Assembly (NCBI GenBank): GCA_041391425.1
Contig: JAWKNZ010000005.1
Location: forward strand, 310,001 to 374,000
Reading direction: 5' to 3'
From: JAWKNZ01 sp041391425
Lineage (GTDB): Bacteria; Bdellovibrionota_B; Oligoflexia; Oligoflexales; JAWKNZ01
DNA: 64,000 bases
The position numbers were made by a program, and so were the translations under genes. This document shows positions 51,445 through 61,993 of this stretch, piece by piece; within the stretch, counting starts at the first letter, position 1; each line of letters begins with the position of its first letter. Below the pieces are notes generated by a model, which was not told the origin of the DNA, made no database searches, and was given only the letters and a program-made list of their open reading frames with translations.

Positions 51445-52562
51445 TTACTTCCCCCGTCCAGAATGAACTTCATGTGAACAAAATCATCTTCACCTTCAAT
51501 CCAGATTTTTCCTTGGTGATGTTCAACGATTCTTTTACATAAGCTCAAACCAATGCCGCTTCCTGAAGATTTCTCAAGTTTTTCAAATATTTGAAAAACT
51601 TTTTGCCTCTTATCTACAGGAATTGTAGATCCAAAACTTTTAACTCCTAGGATTTTATGATCATCCTCTCCAATTTCCTCAGTAAAAATAACAAGAGGGT
51701 TTTCGTTTTTAGAGTGTCCAATCGCATTTTTTATAAGATTAAGATAAAGTTGATATGCCAAAATCTTATAAACAAAAATTGACTCTGAACTGATCTCAAA
51801 TTTAAATTCAGCTTTATCTTTCATTATGCCTAAATTATTAATTACCTCGTCAATTAAACCTTTTAATTTAACCTCTTCCCTTTGCATACCCGGCTTACCT
51901 ATTTTGGTAAGCTCCCTAAATGAATAGACTAATGCCACCATTTGGTTACAAGACCTATCGAGCATTTCCATCATTTTATTGCGCTGCTTATTCTCACTTT
52001 CAAAATCCAAACTTTTTATAATTTCTACTATATTTTTCATCTGCCCTAATGGTTCCTTTAAGTCATGGGCAGCAATATGAGTAAAATGCTCCAAATCTTC
52101 ATTTTTCTGAATTAGCTCTCGGCTTCTCTGTGCAACCAACTCTTCTAAGCTATTGTTGATCTTTTCAAGCTCTACCTTATTTTTATAATTATCTAAAAAA
52201 AAGTTAATCTTCCCTTGCAGTACTATTGGCTCCACTGGAGTCAATAGATAGTCTACAGCTCCAAGCTCATACCCCTTAAAAATAAACCTCTGATCCCTAT
52301 GGACACCCGTTACAAAAATTATAGGAATCTTCTGTGTAGATTTTTTCCCCCGCATCAACTCAGCCAGTTCAAATCCACTCATTTCCGGCATTTTAACATC
52401 TAAGATAGCAACTGCTACCTTATGGTCAATCAAATACTCTAGCGCTTGTTTACCAGATTGAGCTGTCAAAATATTCACATCATCGCGTTTTAGAACTTTT
52501 CTAAAAGTATCTAAGTTCTTAATTTGATCATCAACGATCAAAATATTAATTTCACTTTTCAT
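51441..52562 (-). CDS. Receiver-histidine kinase (HisKA/HATPase)
   Basis: 373 residues from the ATG with GAGG 7 bases upstream. Residues ~1-120 are a receiver with phosphoacceptor Asp55 (AILDVKMPEMSG). The conserved Lys of the TKP turn is replaced (YLLTPVEP), so the response may be altered. A coiled-coil linker follows, then HisKA with His166 (AAHDLKEPLG) and the ATP lid (EKSSGSGIGLSLCKRI). There is no membrane segment, so it is cytoplasmic. It lies between the hybrid kinase and the single receiver. Confidence 0.88.
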   Translation of the reverse strand: MKSEINILIVDDQIKNLDTFRKVLKRDDVNILTAQSGKQALEYLIDHKVAVAILDVKMPEMSGFELAELMRGKKSTQKIPIIFVTGVHRDQRFIFKGYELGAVDYLLTPVEPIVLQGKINFFLDNYKNKVELEKINNSLEELVAQRSRELIQKNEDLEHFTHIAAHDLKEPLGQMKNIVEIIKSLDFESENKQRNKMMEMLDRSCNQMVALVYSFRELTKIGKPGMQREEVKLKGLIDEVINNLGIMKDKAEFKFEISSESIFVYKILAYQLYLNLIKNAIGHSKNENPLVIFTEEIGEDDHKILGVKSFGSTIPVDKRQKVFQIFEKLEKSSGSGIGLSLCKRIVEHHQGKIWIEGEDDFVHMKFILDGGSK

Positions 52563-52622
52563 AAAATACCTCATTCGAAAAATGTGCTAGGGATTTTTTG
52601 AAAATAAAATGCCATCATATAA

Positions 52623-55600
52623 TCAAATCCATTTCTTTATTAATTTAATAAGTTTATCTATATCGACTGGCTTAGATAAATAATCGCTATAACCTGCATC
52701 TATACACTTTGTCTTATCTTCTTTAGCAGCTTTTGCTGTTAATGCAATTACGGGAAGCTCAACAAAGCCCAATTCATTTCTAATCTTTTTTATAGCTTCT
52801 ATACCATCCATGACCGGCATCATTATATCCATTAATACCAAGTTTGGCATCTCACTATTAAGCTTCTCAATAGCATCTTGACCATTTTTCGCTACGCGGA
52901 CATTTATTTCATATTTCTCTAGGACACTAGAAACAGCAAAAATATTACGCATATCATCATCTACTAATAAAATTGCCTTATCTTTCAAAATTCCATCATC
53001 GATTTCTACCTCACTGTTAGTACCTTTATCCTTGACACTAGTCAAAAGATCAGCCGAATTATTAGTTGGTTTTTCGAATTGTTCCCCAACACTAGAAGTG
53101 CCCTCTAATAAAATATTTTGAATTTCTGATTTTTCATCCAACTCATTTGGCTTCCAAGGCAAGGTGATAGTAAAGGAACTGCCTTTACCGACTACACTAT
53201 TCAACACTATCTTACCACCCAACAAATGAATAAGCTCCCTAGCAATCGACAGTCCCAACCCAGTTCCACCGTATGACTTAGAGATACCTTGATCAACTTG
53301 ATGAAAGGCCTCAAATATATGCTCATAATCTTTTTTATCAATTCCAATTCCGGTATCAGTTACCATAAATCGAATACAATGATCAAAGTCTGTTTCTTCC
53401 TTTAGCGAATTAACAAAATCAACCTTGATTTCAACACGCCCTTCTTCGGTAAATCTAATTGCATTAGATGCCAAATTCTTCAATACCTGTTCCAACCGCC
53501 TTGCATCTGTGGCCATCATCTCAGGTACGTCTAAATGTACACTTACCTCAAAGCCAATATTTTTTTCCTCTGCAATTGGACGCATGTGCACTGCAAAGTT
53601 ACTGATGAAGTCCCTTACATTAATCGTTTCTTTCTGTATCTTAATATAACCTGACTCGACTTTAGAAAGATCAAGGACGTCGTCTATTAAACTTAGTAAG
53701 TCCTCCCCAGACTCCCTGATAGAAATCAGAGAAGCAACTTGATCTTTTGTTAAGTTATTTTCGTCATTCTTCTCTAATAACGATGACAAAATTAAAAGAC
53801 TATTCAATGGCGTCCGCAGTTCATGCGACATATTAGCCAAAAACTGAGATTTATAGTTATTTGCTTTTAGCAGTTCTTGGGTGCTATGCTCCAACTTTCT
53901 TTTTATCTTTTCTAAATCATTGTTCTTTTCATCCACTATTTTTTTCTGGGTCTCAATGGCATTATTTTGAACAGCTAGTTCTTCATTACTTTGCCTCAAC
54001 TCTTCTTGTTGGGCTTTTAATTTTTCACTTTGCTTTTGGGTCTCTTCAAGCAAATTTTCCAATCTAAGATCCCAGATTGCGAGATTAAAAGCGATAGCAA
54101 TGGCTTCTGAGTTTTCATCGAAAAATCTTATTAATTTTTCATTAAAACTCTTTAGTAGAGTAACTTCCACGACTGCAATGCAATCGTCATTAAAAAAACA
54201 TGGTGCAATTACTTTCTCGCTTATAGAACTATCGCTTTGATTCGAATTACTATTTATATACTGGGAATCTTTAACAACATGAATCTTTCTATCCTCAATC
54301 ACTTTTTTAACCGTATCAGAAAGTGAGGTATCTGATCTGAAATCACTAGATTTGACTGCGCTTATTTGAGAATAAGATGCCACAACATTAAACACACCTC
54401 CATCCTTGCAATAAATCATACCTGAATAAAGGTTAAATAAATCATCAATATGATCTAATATGGCTTGTCCCAAAGCTGTGACATCCCTTTTATCCCTTAT
54501 TCTTTCATTAAGCTTTAAGGCCCCATCACGTAACCATTCTAGCATTTCAGATGCTTCAATTATTTTCCGCTCTTGCAAGGTTCTCTCTTTAGCCATCGAA
54601 TTAAATGCGTTAATCACATCATTAATCTCTTCATCTTTATACTTTGCAAGATAAATATCTTTCTCACCTTTCGAAAATTTCTGTAAATTTGCGGCAAGAG
54701 CGATCAATGGTGTCGTCAACTTACTAGAAAACACCCAACTTATAAACGTCCCAAGAAGCACAAAGAAAACTCCTATTAGCATGCTATATTGTCTAATCTG
54801 AGCTGCGCCTTGTTCGATGACTTCATATGGTATTAACATAACTGGAACGATAAAATTATCCGTACCATCGTTACCATTAATTGCTACTTTGACAGCATGG
54901 ACCAAATAAGTTTGTTTTTCAGTCTTAATAATTTCGGTGACACTAGTCGATTTAGAGTCATTTAAAAAATCAGTAAGCTCTGGATAATCCACCTGCAGAT
55001 TCTCTTGCCCACCATATTCCCAAGAAAATTCTTTAGACCTATTTTTATGAAGTAAATAATAGCCCAACCTATTAACAATAAAAAATTCATTATTTTTAGG
55101 TAATCCATCCCACAAACTGTCAAAAACAGGTCCCATGTCTTGATTAATCACAAACATACCCAAAAATTCTTTCCCCCTTTTAACTGGGATACCTATCCGT
55201 ATAGTTTTGGTAATCGGTTTTGATATCTCTCCAAACTCACGATTCAAATTAATTGGAGATATATAAACTTGGCCAGCATCTAACTTCCTAGTTTCGACAT
55301 AGTAATCACGGCCACCCTTTTCTTGTAGAGCTGTAGCTTCGCTCAAAATTCCGTTTATCTTATCAATACGTAAAATCTCTTGACCAGCATCATAGTCAGA
55401 TAGGTACCTGATCTGTTGATACCTAGGCCTTATTTCTGCTAAAGACGCCATTAAATGCGATAAGCGCATTCGCCAGTTTTTATCTTGATAATATATTTGT
55501 GGGGATCTTCCTGAATTAATCATTTCATCAATAGGCAATGCTTTAGATAACAAAATTGCATCACCTTTGAGATTTTCTATCGAGGCTAGTGCTTTATTTG

Positions 55601-55742
55601 AAATTGCATTTAGCTCGGACTTAAAGGATTCGATCGTATCGGCGAGCTCTCGTTGCTCAGCTTTATATGAAACTAACATTGAACCAGTAAAGGAACATAT
55701 TAACACTAAAAAGGAGGTCATCACCATAAAGCGAAATTTCAA
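52623..55742 (-). CDS. Hybrid sensor histidine kinase with periplasmic sensor, HAMP, GAF-like and receiver domains
   Basis: 1,039 residues. Membrane helices at ~7-26 and ~319-339 bound a ~290-residue periplasmic region of the dCache type. HAMP (~338-392), GAF-like domain (~405-560), long coiled coil (~560-630), HisKA with His640 (SHELRTPLN), HATPase with Asn760, DTGIGI and GGTGLGLSIA, and a C-terminal receiver with Asp972 (LMDIMMPVMDG) follow. It senses an external ligand and relays phosphate internally, then probably to the two downstream proteins. No frameshift is seen. Confidence 0.92.
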   Translation of the reverse strand: MKFRFMVMTSFLVLICSFTGSMLVSYKAEQRELADTIESFKSELNAISNKALASIENLKGDAILLSKALPIDEMINSGRSPQIYYQDKNWRMRLSHLMASLAEIRPRYQQIRYLSDYDAGQEILRIDKINGILSEATALQEKGGRDYYVETRKLDAGQVYISPINLNREFGEISKPITKTIRIGIPVKRGKEFLGMFVINQDMGPVFDSLWDGLPKNNEFFIVNRLGYYLLHKNRSKEFSWEYGGQENLQVDYPELTDFLNDSKSTSVTEIIKTEKQTYLVHAVKVAINGNDGTDNFIVPVMLIPYEVIEQGAAQIRQYSMLIGVFFVLLGTFISWVFSSKLTTPLIALAANLQKFSKGEKDIYLAKYKDEEINDVINAFNSMAKERTLQERKIIEASEMLEWLRDGALKLNERIRDKRDVTALGQAILDHIDDLFNLYSGMIYCKDGGVFNVVASYSQISAVKSSDFRSDTSLSDTVKKVIEDRKIHVVKDSQYINSNSNQSDSSISEKVIAPCFFNDDCIAVVEVTLLKSFNEKLIRFFDENSEAIAIAFNLAIWDLRLENLLEETQKQSEKLKAQQEELRQSNEELAVQNNAIETQKKIVDEKNNDLEKIKRKLEHSTQELLKANNYKSQFLANMSHELRTPLNSLLILSSLLEKNDENNLTKDQVASLISIRESGEDLLSLIDDVLDLSKVESGYIKIQKETINVRDFISNFAVHMRPIAEEKNIGFEVSVHLDVPEMMATDARRLEQVLKNLASNAIRFTEEGRVEIKVDFVNSLKEETDFDHCIRFMVTDTGIGIDKKDYEHIFEAFHQVDQGISKSYGGTGLGLSIARELIHLLGGKIVLNSVVGKGSSFTITLPWKPNELDEKSEIQNILLEGTSSVGEQFEKPTNNSADLLTSVKDKGTNSEVEIDDGILKDKAILLVDDDMRNIFAVSSVLEKYEINVRVAKNGQDAIEKLNSEMPNLVLMDIMMPVMDGIEAIKKIRNELGFVELPVIALTAKAAKEDKTKCIDAGYSDYLSKPVDIDKLIKLIKKWI

Positions 55743-56768
55743 ACTTGTATGCTTCAGTGTATTAATCTCCTTCCATTCGCAACAAAATAGAAACGGAACA
55801 TGCGCATAAACATTAAGTATTAGCTATAATAACAAAAGCTGACAATTTAACTTTCACCTCTTCTTGTCTGAACTACACATTTCATAACTTATTAGAAGCT
55901 AACTAACTCCAAGACGCTCAAATCAAAATAAACACTTCCAATCCGAATAACACCTTGCTCAATTTAAACATCATAATAAATTGCGAGATAAAAACCTTTA
56001 ACCTTAGCACAACATCCACATTGACCAATAGCTACAATATTATTTAGTTTATGGTAGGTATTCGTTCAATTGTGACAATGCACGAATTTCAGCGACAGCC
56101 TTACCGTTATTCTATTGAGCATTTTTTTGGGCGTAATGAACTTTAACATACAAGTTAAATCTTTGTCATATATTTACAATAAAAGCTAATTACCAAATAT
56201 TACGTTAAAATACGGAAACACGCGCATAATTTAAACACACATGAAACGATTAATCCTACCCTCCTAAAATTTAAATACTTTTTTTATTAGGAGCGATTTC
56301 AAAAACAATCGAAATAGGTACATTTATGTATTCAATTTTCATAAACAAAATTAATTTAAAATTTACATCTCAACATTTTTAATCCATAAAACTACTCACT
56401 ATTCATCGATAAAATATACTCTTCGCTTCAAGAGCCTATCCATAACAGCCACCAAACAAGTCGATGAAATTCAAAATGAGTAATAATAAAAATCAGAAGG
56501 ATTTTTTCAACCTTAAGCTTAAATATTAAGACGTGTTGGCCAATAAAAATGAGAAGCAAAAAACAAAATGCACAAATCAGATATTAACGTTCATTTATTA
56601 GGGGAGGAAACACAGAATTTTAATTCAAGACCACAGCATTGTGAAACTACATATATATCTTTACTAGTCCAAAGTAAGTTATCTTATGCTTACTTCATAT
56701 CCCCGATCTCTATAACAAAGTTCCACACATTACATTTTTAAAAAATTACTATTATCATCGTCTAAATA
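55743..56768. other. Long AT-rich gap
   Basis: About 1 kb of very AT-rich sequence without a convincing gene, tRNA or strong repeat. The promoter of the hybrid kinase must lie in its first part. I see no degenerate protein remnants. Confidence 0.4.
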
Positions 56769-57680
56769 CTATTCTTCACAGACAACCACAATCTCTCCAC
56801 TTAGACTGCGGCTATCATGGTCGTACATTAAGTCGCTTCCAGGAGTGGCACATGGAGTAACATTATTACTATCAATAGTCTTAATAGATTTTCCTCCATA
56901 TTTATCGTACGCCTCACCTAGAGCCATACCTCCAATCTGCTGATGAGGGTTGCCATGAAGTCTTAAATCAGGTTTGTATTCATTAAGAATAGCTAGACCA
57001 ACTCCTATAGGCAGAATTATTCTTTCAGCGGAAACCATTCGCCCACCATTTTCATCAGGATCTTTTGCTTTTACAATAAATACATTGCTAAGTGCAATAC
57101 GCACATCTTGTTCTACAGTTTTATCTCCGTAAGTAATTAATATTTTGCTTTTATGATAATCCATAGGTTTCACTCCCCTTAACATAGAGGAAGATTCTAC
57201 TAAGTGCTTAAAATTAATTTTAACAATATTTATACCTCTCTGAAGTTTAAACCGGTTTTCAGATGACTCTACATTATTAACTATTATGTCTGGGATGACA
57301 CCAGCAAGAATGTCTTCGTTTGAAGTTATCAATACTTCAGATTCGGATGCAGACTCAATTTTCATCTCAAGCATTCCGGTAGAGTTTTGGTTCAACAAGA
57401 TAGAATTTTCACTCATAGTAACTTTTATCGTAGAGGTATTATCCTGTTGTGAGTCATCTCCATTCTCATTTGAAACCTTACCCTCGCTGCTATTGGTAGC
57501 TGCATCGAGTTTGGCAGTGCCCTTTTCATCGAGATTCTTCTCCTTGACGATAGCATCAGATTCAGATGTCGAATCTTCATGAGTACTTCTTAAATTCGTA
57601 ATTTCTGATTCATTACTACAAGAAAAGATCACAATTGCTGATAAATAGTTGAGTATCGAAGATTTTTTTATTCTAATCAT
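56769..57680 (-). CDS. Lipoprotein of unknown function
   Basis: 303 residues. Lipobox region IVIFSC with Cys at about 21, then a Ser/Asp/Glu-rich low-complexity linker (~25-80), a beta-rich middle (~85-200) and a C-terminal part containing LHGNPHQQIGGMALGEAYDK. No recognised family. Its position, alone in an AT-rich area, gives no functional hint. Confidence 0.65.
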   Translation of the reverse strand: MIRIKKSSILNYLSAIVIFSCSNESEITNLRSTHEDSTSESDAIVKEKNLDEKGTAKLDAATNSSEGKVSNENGDDSQQDNTSTIKVTMSENSILLNQNSTGMLEMKIESASESEVLITSNEDILAGVIPDIIVNNVESSENRFKLQRGINIVKINFKHLVESSSMLRGVKPMDYHKSKILITYGDKTVEQDVRIALSNVFIVKAKDPDENGGRMVSAERIILPIGVGLAILNEYKPDLRLHGNPHQQIGGMALGEAYDKYGGKSIKTIDSNNVTPCATPGSDLMYDHDSRSLSGEIVVVCEE

Positions 57681-58095
57681 CGGCTGTTTCTCGTTATTTA
57701 GTTTTAAAATCCCACTATCAAAGTGGTGTATCGGATTTTCTTAATATAAAATTGAATTTTTTCTAAAACATATTGATATTTCTCTTAAAATTTTGGGGTT
57801 AATTCGAATCAGTCCACCATCAACAACCGGTCTCATTGCATTCTTATTTCAGCTCGCTTAGTTCTATGCACATAGACCCACCTGTGTCTTTTTCTTTACA
57901 ACTGAATTCTGAAAATTTTCTTTAACAATTCCTCAGGCTAAATGTAACATACTGAAATTTAAAATATAAGAATTTGGCATCCTTTATGCTATCTGCTGCT
58001 AGACCTCGCAAATTCAGACCGATCGATAGAACGAAACTTTTTTGGCAGAGGTATGAGTTAATAAGAAATTCTATTTTACTATTGAGGAGGTTTAC
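57681..58095. other. Divergent promoter region
   Basis: AT-rich spacer of ~415 bp between the lipoprotein gene and the TIGR02147 regulator. GAGGAGG lies just before the GTG start at 58096. No gene was recognised. Confidence 0.4.
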
Positions 58096-58911
58096 GTGCC
58101 TTTGAGAAATTATCAAGACTATAGAGATATCCTAAAGGCTATTCTATCACATCGTAAGAAAAAGAACCCAGCGTACTCAATGCGAGCTTTTGCAAGGAAC
58201 ATTGGCATATCTCCTTCAAGGTTAAGTGAGGTCTTAAACTCCAACCGTTCTCTATCAATAAGGATGGCCAAAATCATCGCTACAAACGCATTTGATACTC
58301 TTCGTGATCAAGAATATTTCACTAATTTAGTAATCCTCGAAAGCAAGACGTCTAAATTTATCATAGATGCAGCACGCAAACGCATAGAGCAATATCGTAG
58401 CGATACACAGGCAAGAACTTTAACTTCTGATGAATTACAAGATTTGAATAAATGGCATGATATGGCAATACTGCAGCTCATCAAACAAAGAGATACTATC
58501 CCTGAGATCGATGAGATTGCCAGCAGGCTAGGAATAGAAAAAAATCAAGCAGATCGGTCATTGCAAAAACTGCACACGCTCGGATTTTTAAACCAAGAAC
58601 TCTCTAAACAAAGATACTTAAATGTTTGCTGTCAGGCTGGGCCTTTAATACCCAAAGAAGATATGGCAGATATTCAAAAGCAATTATTTCAGTTATACCA
58701 ACAACGAAATTTATCTGAATGCAGTGAACAAATATCATCCCATTGTCAGTATCTATCTATTCCTGACAACAAGATAGAGATAGCCAAAGATATATTACAA
58801 AATTGTCATAGACAACTTGTTGAAGAAGCCCAATCACCTAATACTGAACGTATATTCTGCTTATCTACTAATTTTTTTGAGATTACCTTAGCCCGCCAAT
58901 GTGAATTTTAA
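58096..58911 (+). CDS. TIGR02147-family regulator
   Basis: 271 residues starting at GTG with GAGGAGG upstream. The N-terminus carries a helix-turn-helix (SMRAFARNIGISPSRLSEVLN), then the family's middle segment with the spaced helices of TIGR02147 (DELQDLNKWHDMAILQLI, DEIASRLGIEKNQADRSL, LHTLGFLNQ). The family is abundant in Bdellovibrionota and Fibrobacteres and is thought to be regulatory. The target is unknown. Confidence 0.85.
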   Translation: MPLRNYQDYRDILKAILSHRKKKNPAYSMRAFARNIGISPSRLSEVLNSNRSLSIRMAKIIATNAFDTLRDQEYFTNLVILESKTSKFIIDAARKRIEQYRSDTQARTLTSDELQDLNKWHDMAILQLIKQRDTIPEIDEIASRLGIEKNQADRSLQKLHTLGFLNQELSKQRYLNVCCQAGPLIPKEDMADIQKQLFQLYQQRNLSECSEQISSHCQYLSIPDNKIEIAKDILQNCHRQLVEEAQSPNTERIFCLSTNFFEITLARQCEF

Positions 58912-59031
58912 TCATTAAAGCTGCTAACACACCAAGTTGGGCAAACCCTCAATAAACAAGAGGCGATAGAAAATCTAAATGACAGCCGTATGATAAATCT
59001 CAAAATCGGTACGGCTGATAAAAACGAATGG

Positions 59032-59216
59032 CTAGGGCGTGTTGACGTTTCATTTCCTACTACGAGCCAAACCCTTGAGTCACAACGTTGTCATGGTTTC
59101 AAAAATTATCCTCAATGTACATCTAGTACACCTCCGGTAATTTTTGAAACCCTTCCTAGCTGCGACTTTCAAGTATTTGTCTCTCGCTACGAAAATGAAA
59201 CGTCAACACGCCCTAG
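59032..59216. mobile_element. MITE-like hairpin element
   Basis: Perfect 24-bp inverted ends, CTAGGGCGTGTTGACG... (59032-59055) and ...CGTCAACACGCCCTAG (59193-59216). Between them a second perfect 14-bp inverted pair, GGTTTCAAAAATTA and its complement, and partial pairing elsewhere allow the whole 185 bp to fold. TA or CTAG at the ends could be the target duplication, as for IS630/Tc1-type elements. No coding capacity. It lies between the TIGR02147 gene and the next lipoprotein gene. Confidence 0.7.
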
Positions 59217-59254
59217 AAACTTTCGTTAAAAAGAAGTCATTTAATCTAAATTTT

Positions 59255-60358
59255 TTATAAATCATCCACTAGTTTGCGAACCTTTAGGCCATCACAATTT
59301 TCTTTTTTTAAAATTTCGCAGGTAGGAAAAAACACATTATTAATAAAATCAATTGCAAGCTGAGATAATGCCCCCCCTCCTTCAACTGGAAGCTTATCTT
59401 CTGCGTCAATAAACTGATCGAACTGGTGGACATATTCGATATTAGGTTTAAATTCCGCTTTTACAATTTTAGATAGATAGGCAGCTACTTTAGATGGCAT
59501 AAACTTACCAAATAACGCCTTACTTATATTAACCCTAGCTCTTGCATCGATTTTAATCCGAAGTCGTATAAAATTATACAGATCATGATAATTTCCATTG
59601 ACTACAAACTTTTTGCGAATAAGCTTTTCCTTATCCTCAGGATTCTCCATAACACTATATAAGGAAAACCCAAGCTGCCGAACCCACCCTTCGATACTCA
59701 ATCCGGCACTGGCATCAACTCCAGAAAAAATCTGCCCTCCTATGCCACCTTTTAAAGCAGATGAAATTTCAACCCGCCCCCCCAACTCAAATCTATGCGA
59801 ACGCATTTCAATCAAACGAATTCTAGACCAAACAACTTCCGCATCTTCAGGTGAAATAACATCGACTGCATTGATATAATCCGCTGCTTCTTCGACAGCA
59901 CGGCCTATCTGCTCAGATAAAAACTGGTTCCTCTTAGGGGTATTCACGCCAATTGGATAAAACTCAAGCACTTCCTCTACAGTTTGACCATTTCCAGTAG
60001 CATATTCCAAACCCCTATCAGAATTTGAACTACCAACGCCCCTTGGTACCAACTCATCCTTCTTTGATTTGTAGGGTAAAGGTAGCTGACGGTGAGTATA
60101 GAAGTACGCCTCATTACTCCCCCACTCCCTCAAAGTCGCATCTGTATAAAAATGACAATAAGCTGGCCGGTTAAGTTCTTTTTCAGAACAAGAAGAACTA
60201 ATTTCTTCCATGTCTATCGACTCTATATCGTTCATATCAGTAGAAGTTTCATCACTGTGAATACTCAGATTGCTCGATTTTTTTATATTTTGACAAGAAG
60301 CGATAGTAAGCGAGGTTAAAACCATCAAACCAAAGCTTTTAGCTCCCCGAAAAAGCAT
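59255..60358 (-). CDS. Lipoprotein of unknown function
   Basis: 367 residues from the ATG with GGGGAAG 6 bases upstream (the earlier GTG at 60373 would include it). Lipobox TIASC near residue 22. The mature part contains RGVGSSNSDRGLEYATGNGQ, Cys-bearing ends (CSEKEL, TCEILKKENCDGL) and a helical C-terminal half. No recognised family. Confidence 0.65.
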   Translation of the reverse strand: MLFRGAKSFGLMVLTSLTIASCQNIKKSSNLSIHSDETSTDMNDIESIDMEEISSSCSEKELNRPAYCHFYTDATLREWGSNEAYFYTHRQLPLPYKSKKDELVPRGVGSSNSDRGLEYATGNGQTVEEVLEFYPIGVNTPKRNQFLSEQIGRAVEEAADYINAVDVISPEDAEVVWSRIRLIEMRSHRFELGGRVEISSALKGGIGGQIFSGVDASAGLSIEGWVRQLGFSLYSVMENPEDKEKLIRKKFVVNGNYHDLYNFIRLRIKIDARARVNISKALFGKFMPSKVAAYLSKIVKAEFKPNIEYVHQFDQFIDAEDKLPVEGGGALSQLAIDFINNVFFPTCEILKKENCDGLKVRKLVDDL

Positions 60359-60765
60359 TTTTATCTTCCCCACAACTCAATTAAAAACGTAAAAAGCCAT
60401 CTGCTATACACGTCTACATGTTTACTTATCTGTATAAAATAAAAATTCTTAAGTTTACTTCTTGCCTACTTGCGTTGTTAATTTCTACTATCAAGACAAT
60501 TTTACATTCCTCTAAAAGTAAGCATCTTATGTAATAAAAATTATAAGTTGCCCAACAAACGAATACACAATCAACTCACCACAATCAGCTTTTGTGTTTA
60601 TATTTTGAGCGAATTAAGAAAAAAAAACACCGCCGAACAACAACTAAAAAAATTTGCATACCAAGTTCTAATCAGGGGTTGTCTTATATGTTTAAATCCA
60701 CCATAGTATTCATTTACAGGATAGAGATAAGAGATAATACTCAGATACGAAGTAAGGAGTTTTGA
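60359..60765. other. Divergent promoter region
   Basis: AT-rich spacer of ~400 bp between the two lipoprotein genes on opposite strands. AAGGAG lies before the ATG at 60766. I see no gene or strong hairpin. Confidence 0.4.
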
Positions 60766-61983
60766 ATGATACTTTCTAAACAAAAATTTCGAAACAAAGC
60801 TTTGTCACTCTCCGCCGCCAGCCTTATAAGTCTTTTAGGCCTAGCAGCGTGTGGTGGCGATGCAGCCGACCCTAAAATAATAACTCTAGACGAGTTAAAG
60901 AGGGCTAGCTCCCTAGAAATTCTCGATCAAGGAAATGGTGCAATCCAACTCAGCTGGGTTGGCACTAATAGCGAAGACGATTTTTCTGGCTACAACGTTT
61001 ACGGTGCAAAATGGACCGAAGACTTTGGCAAGGCATTAACCGCTGCCGGTGTGGAAGAAAACGGTGCTTTAGAGCTTTTAGATAAAGAAGGTGAACCAAA
61101 GGCAGCAGCTAAAGCGTTATTGCAAATGATGTCTTATAACGGCAGTGATTTTGAATCACCAGCAGCAACGGAAGAAGCTCCAGCTGATGAAGAGATGAAG
61201 TTTCAAGTATTTCCTTATTATAAGGTCAAAACAGAAACCGTATACCCTACATGCCAGCCCGCATCTGAGTTTTCAGGCTCAGACGAGTGCATCATGCTAA
61301 CTGCTGAGCCTGTCAAAAGGCAGTTTATTGGTAAGACATGGCTAAAAATTGATGGCCTCAATCCAGGTTCTAAATACTGCTTCCTAGTCCTATCAACACT
61401 TGATGCTGGTAAGAAGGTTGCTATGGCATCTAGCGAACTGCGCTGCGTCACTCCAATGGTTAAAGCTGATGATTTAGTTGTTGTGCTTAATACAGGTTCT
61501 ACAAAGCATCATATTATAGATATAGAAGCGACAAGAGACGCATGTACTGCAAGTAGCTGCACCATTACACCTAAATCTTATGGTTCCGACTGTAAAGACA
61601 ATGACGCCACTGGTGAATCGCTTTGCTTTGAAATATTTGTTGCAGGAAAGCCCGGCATAACTGGAGGCCAGTTTACAGTCCTAACTGATTTTGGTTATTT
61701 TCCCGATGGCTTTGATGACGAGCGCTTGATGAAAACCTCTGTTCCCATCCTTAGCAAATTAGACCCTAATGCTATAGCCCATCCAGGAGGGTATTCACCA
61801 TCGGCACAAACCGTGCCTCTTCTAGTAAATCACATTTATATTGTTGCCCACCGTGCCACTGAAGATGCCGAGCCGACTTCATTTTATTATGACTGGTATT
61901 ATGTAAAAGATATTACCCACGCAGGGAATGATTCCACGGTAACGTTCGAAGTAAGATTAGCAAAAGTAGCTGACGCTAAATAG
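60766..61983 (+). CDS. Lipoprotein with fibronectin-III-like N-terminal region
   Basis: 405 residues with AAGGAG upstream. Lipobox LGLAAC with Cys29. Residues ~45-90 follow the FnIII pattern (AIQLSWVGTNSEDDFSGYNVYG). Eight further Cys residues suggest disulfides (YPTCQPASEF, DECIML, KYCFLV, LRCVT, RDACTASSCTI, DCKDN, LCFEIF). It is followed 10 bases later by a related lipoprotein gene. Function unknown; exposure on the periplasmic or outer surface is likely. Confidence 0.75.
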   Translation: MILSKQKFRNKALSLSAASLISLLGLAACGGDAADPKIITLDELKRASSLEILDQGNGAIQLSWVGTNSEDDFSGYNVYGAKWTEDFGKALTAAGVEENGALELLDKEGEPKAAAKALLQMMSYNGSDFESPAATEEAPADEEMKFQVFPYYKVKTETVYPTCQPASEFSGSDECIMLTAEPVKRQFIGKTWLKIDGLNPGSKYCFLVLSTLDAGKKVAMASSELRCVTPMVKADDLVVVLNTGSTKHHIIDIEATRDACTASSCTITPKSYGSDCKDNDATGESLCFEIFVAGKPGITGGQFTVLTDFGYFPDGFDDERLMKTSVPILSKLDPNAIAHPGGYSPSAQTVPLLVNHIYIVAHRATEDAEPTSFYYDWYYVKDITHAGNDSTVTFEVRLAKVADAK

Positions 61984-61993
61984 GGAGACCCAT

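Noticed and set aside
58990..59229. 79-residue frame after the TIGR02147 gene
   Set aside because: It lies across the MITE-like hairpin and has no ribosome site or protein-like character.
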